From NCBI GenBank assembly GCA_937124615.1, contig CAKZKR010000109.1, forward strand, positions 76,338-109,934: DNA of 33,597 bases. The letters are read 5' to 3'. A program made the position numbers and the translations under genes. This document shows, one piece after another, positions 33,460 through 33,597 of this stretch; positions within the stretch are counted from its first letter, which is position 1; each line of letters opens with the position of its first letter. The notes under the pieces were generated by a model that worked only from the letters and a program-made list of their open reading frames with translations, had not been told where the DNA came from and made no database searches. Origin of the DNA: an uncultured bacterium. GTDB lineage: Bacteria > Hydrogenedentota > Hydrogenedentia > Hydrogenedentales > Hydrogenedentaceae.

Positions 33460-33597
33460 GGTGATACCCATTTTACTATTGCGACACTGGGGTTTGGAAA
33501 AAACAGTTCGGTTTTCAAATCCAAAATATGTTGGTTGCCCTGTTAATGCGGCTCGAGTATTTAATCAACACAATGTAGATGAATTGATACTGTTGGA
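33446..33597 (+). CDS. hisF: HisF2/WbuZ-like protein, 3' end outside window
   Basis: The ATG at 33446 opens a frame to the window end (50 codons), with GAGG six bases upstream and a 14-nt overlap with hisH. The translation reads MLKVRVIPILLLRHWG, then VRFSNPKYVGCPVNAARVFN and VDELILLD. It aligns with HisF (MLakRIIpCLDvkdGrvVKg..f.n..d.GDPve.a......DELvfLDI). The catalytic Asp11 of HisF is Leu here, and the loop reads RHWGLEKTV. From memory, this matches the HisF2/WbuZ paralogs of glycan clusters and not true histidine enzymes. The second catalytic Asp lies beyond the window. With hisH it forms an ammonia-channelling pair. Confidence 0.82.
   Translation, partial: MLKVRVIPILLLRHWGLEKTVRFSNPKYVGCPVNAARVFNQHNVDELILL

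Noticed and set aside
32794-33597. Histidine biosynthesis operon
   Set aside because: No other his genes are seen, the neighbours are glycan-tailoring genes, and the HisF fragment lacks Asp11.
1-33597. Mobile elements, CRISPR arrays, tRNA and rRNA genes
   Set aside because: I saw no transposase or integrase frames, no spaced direct repeats of CRISPR type and no stretch that reads as tRNA or rRNA; the only strong repeat is within the TPR-coding part.

Overview
The window is a stretch of AT-rich bacterial chromosome, fully coding apart from short gaps. It encodes a TolC-type outer-membrane protein, a TonB protein and lipoproteins, so the cell is a diderm. Three radical-SAM or iron-sulfur proteins and an ADP-forming acyl-CoA synthetase subunit suggest an anaerobic or microaerophilic life. 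A Tat-exported Gfo/Idh/MocA oxidoreductase, a secreted HEAT-repeat protein with a C-terminal sugar-binding-like domain and a long TPR protein are typical of Planctomycetes/Hydrogenedentes/Sumerlaea-like lineages. That placement is inference only. I see no rRNA, tRNA, CRISPR, transposase or integrase.

Region 1 (1-7181, minus strand) is one probable transcription unit: amrS (AmmeMemoRadiSam radical SAM enzyme), a 63-residue ORF overlapping it by ATGA, an AmrB-AmrA (Memo-AMMECR1) fusion with a lipoprotein-like N-terminus, and a 1186-residue membrane protein. The membrane protein joins a degenerate spermidine-synthase/MFS-like part to a flavinylated FMN-binding domain and a NapH-like iron-sulfur tail. 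A 108-residue membrane protein and the 5' part of an ATP-grasp acyl-CoA synthetase subunit follow. This is the most unusual part of the window: an AmmeMemoRadiSam locus joined to what looks like a transmembrane electron conduit.

Region 2 (7424-14626, plus) is a complete efflux operon: MarR regulator, periplasmic adaptor, RND pump, a hexapeptide acyltransferase and a TolC-type channel. Region 3 (14789-21036) holds a Tat-signal oxidoreductase, a secreted HEAT protein, an FHA-GAF-adenylate cyclase and a convergent membrane protein of unknown function. Region 4 (21152-23793) encodes an STN-like lipoprotein, TonB and ExbB, with no ExbD.

Region 5 (23880 to the end) looks like a surface-glycan or glycosylation region: a 50-residue DUF5989 protein, a GT39-type glycosyltransferase fused to about 22 TPRs, a DegT aminotransferase, a flippase-like membrane protein, a SPASM radical SAM enzyme, a NodU/TobZ carbamoyltransferase, and a HisH-HisF pair. 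The HisF fragment carries Leu where catalytic HisF has Asp11, so the pair probably serves sugar amidation and not histidine synthesis. Three genes here are short or cut by the window edge and were found by direct translation: 1-481, 23880-24032 and 33446-33597.
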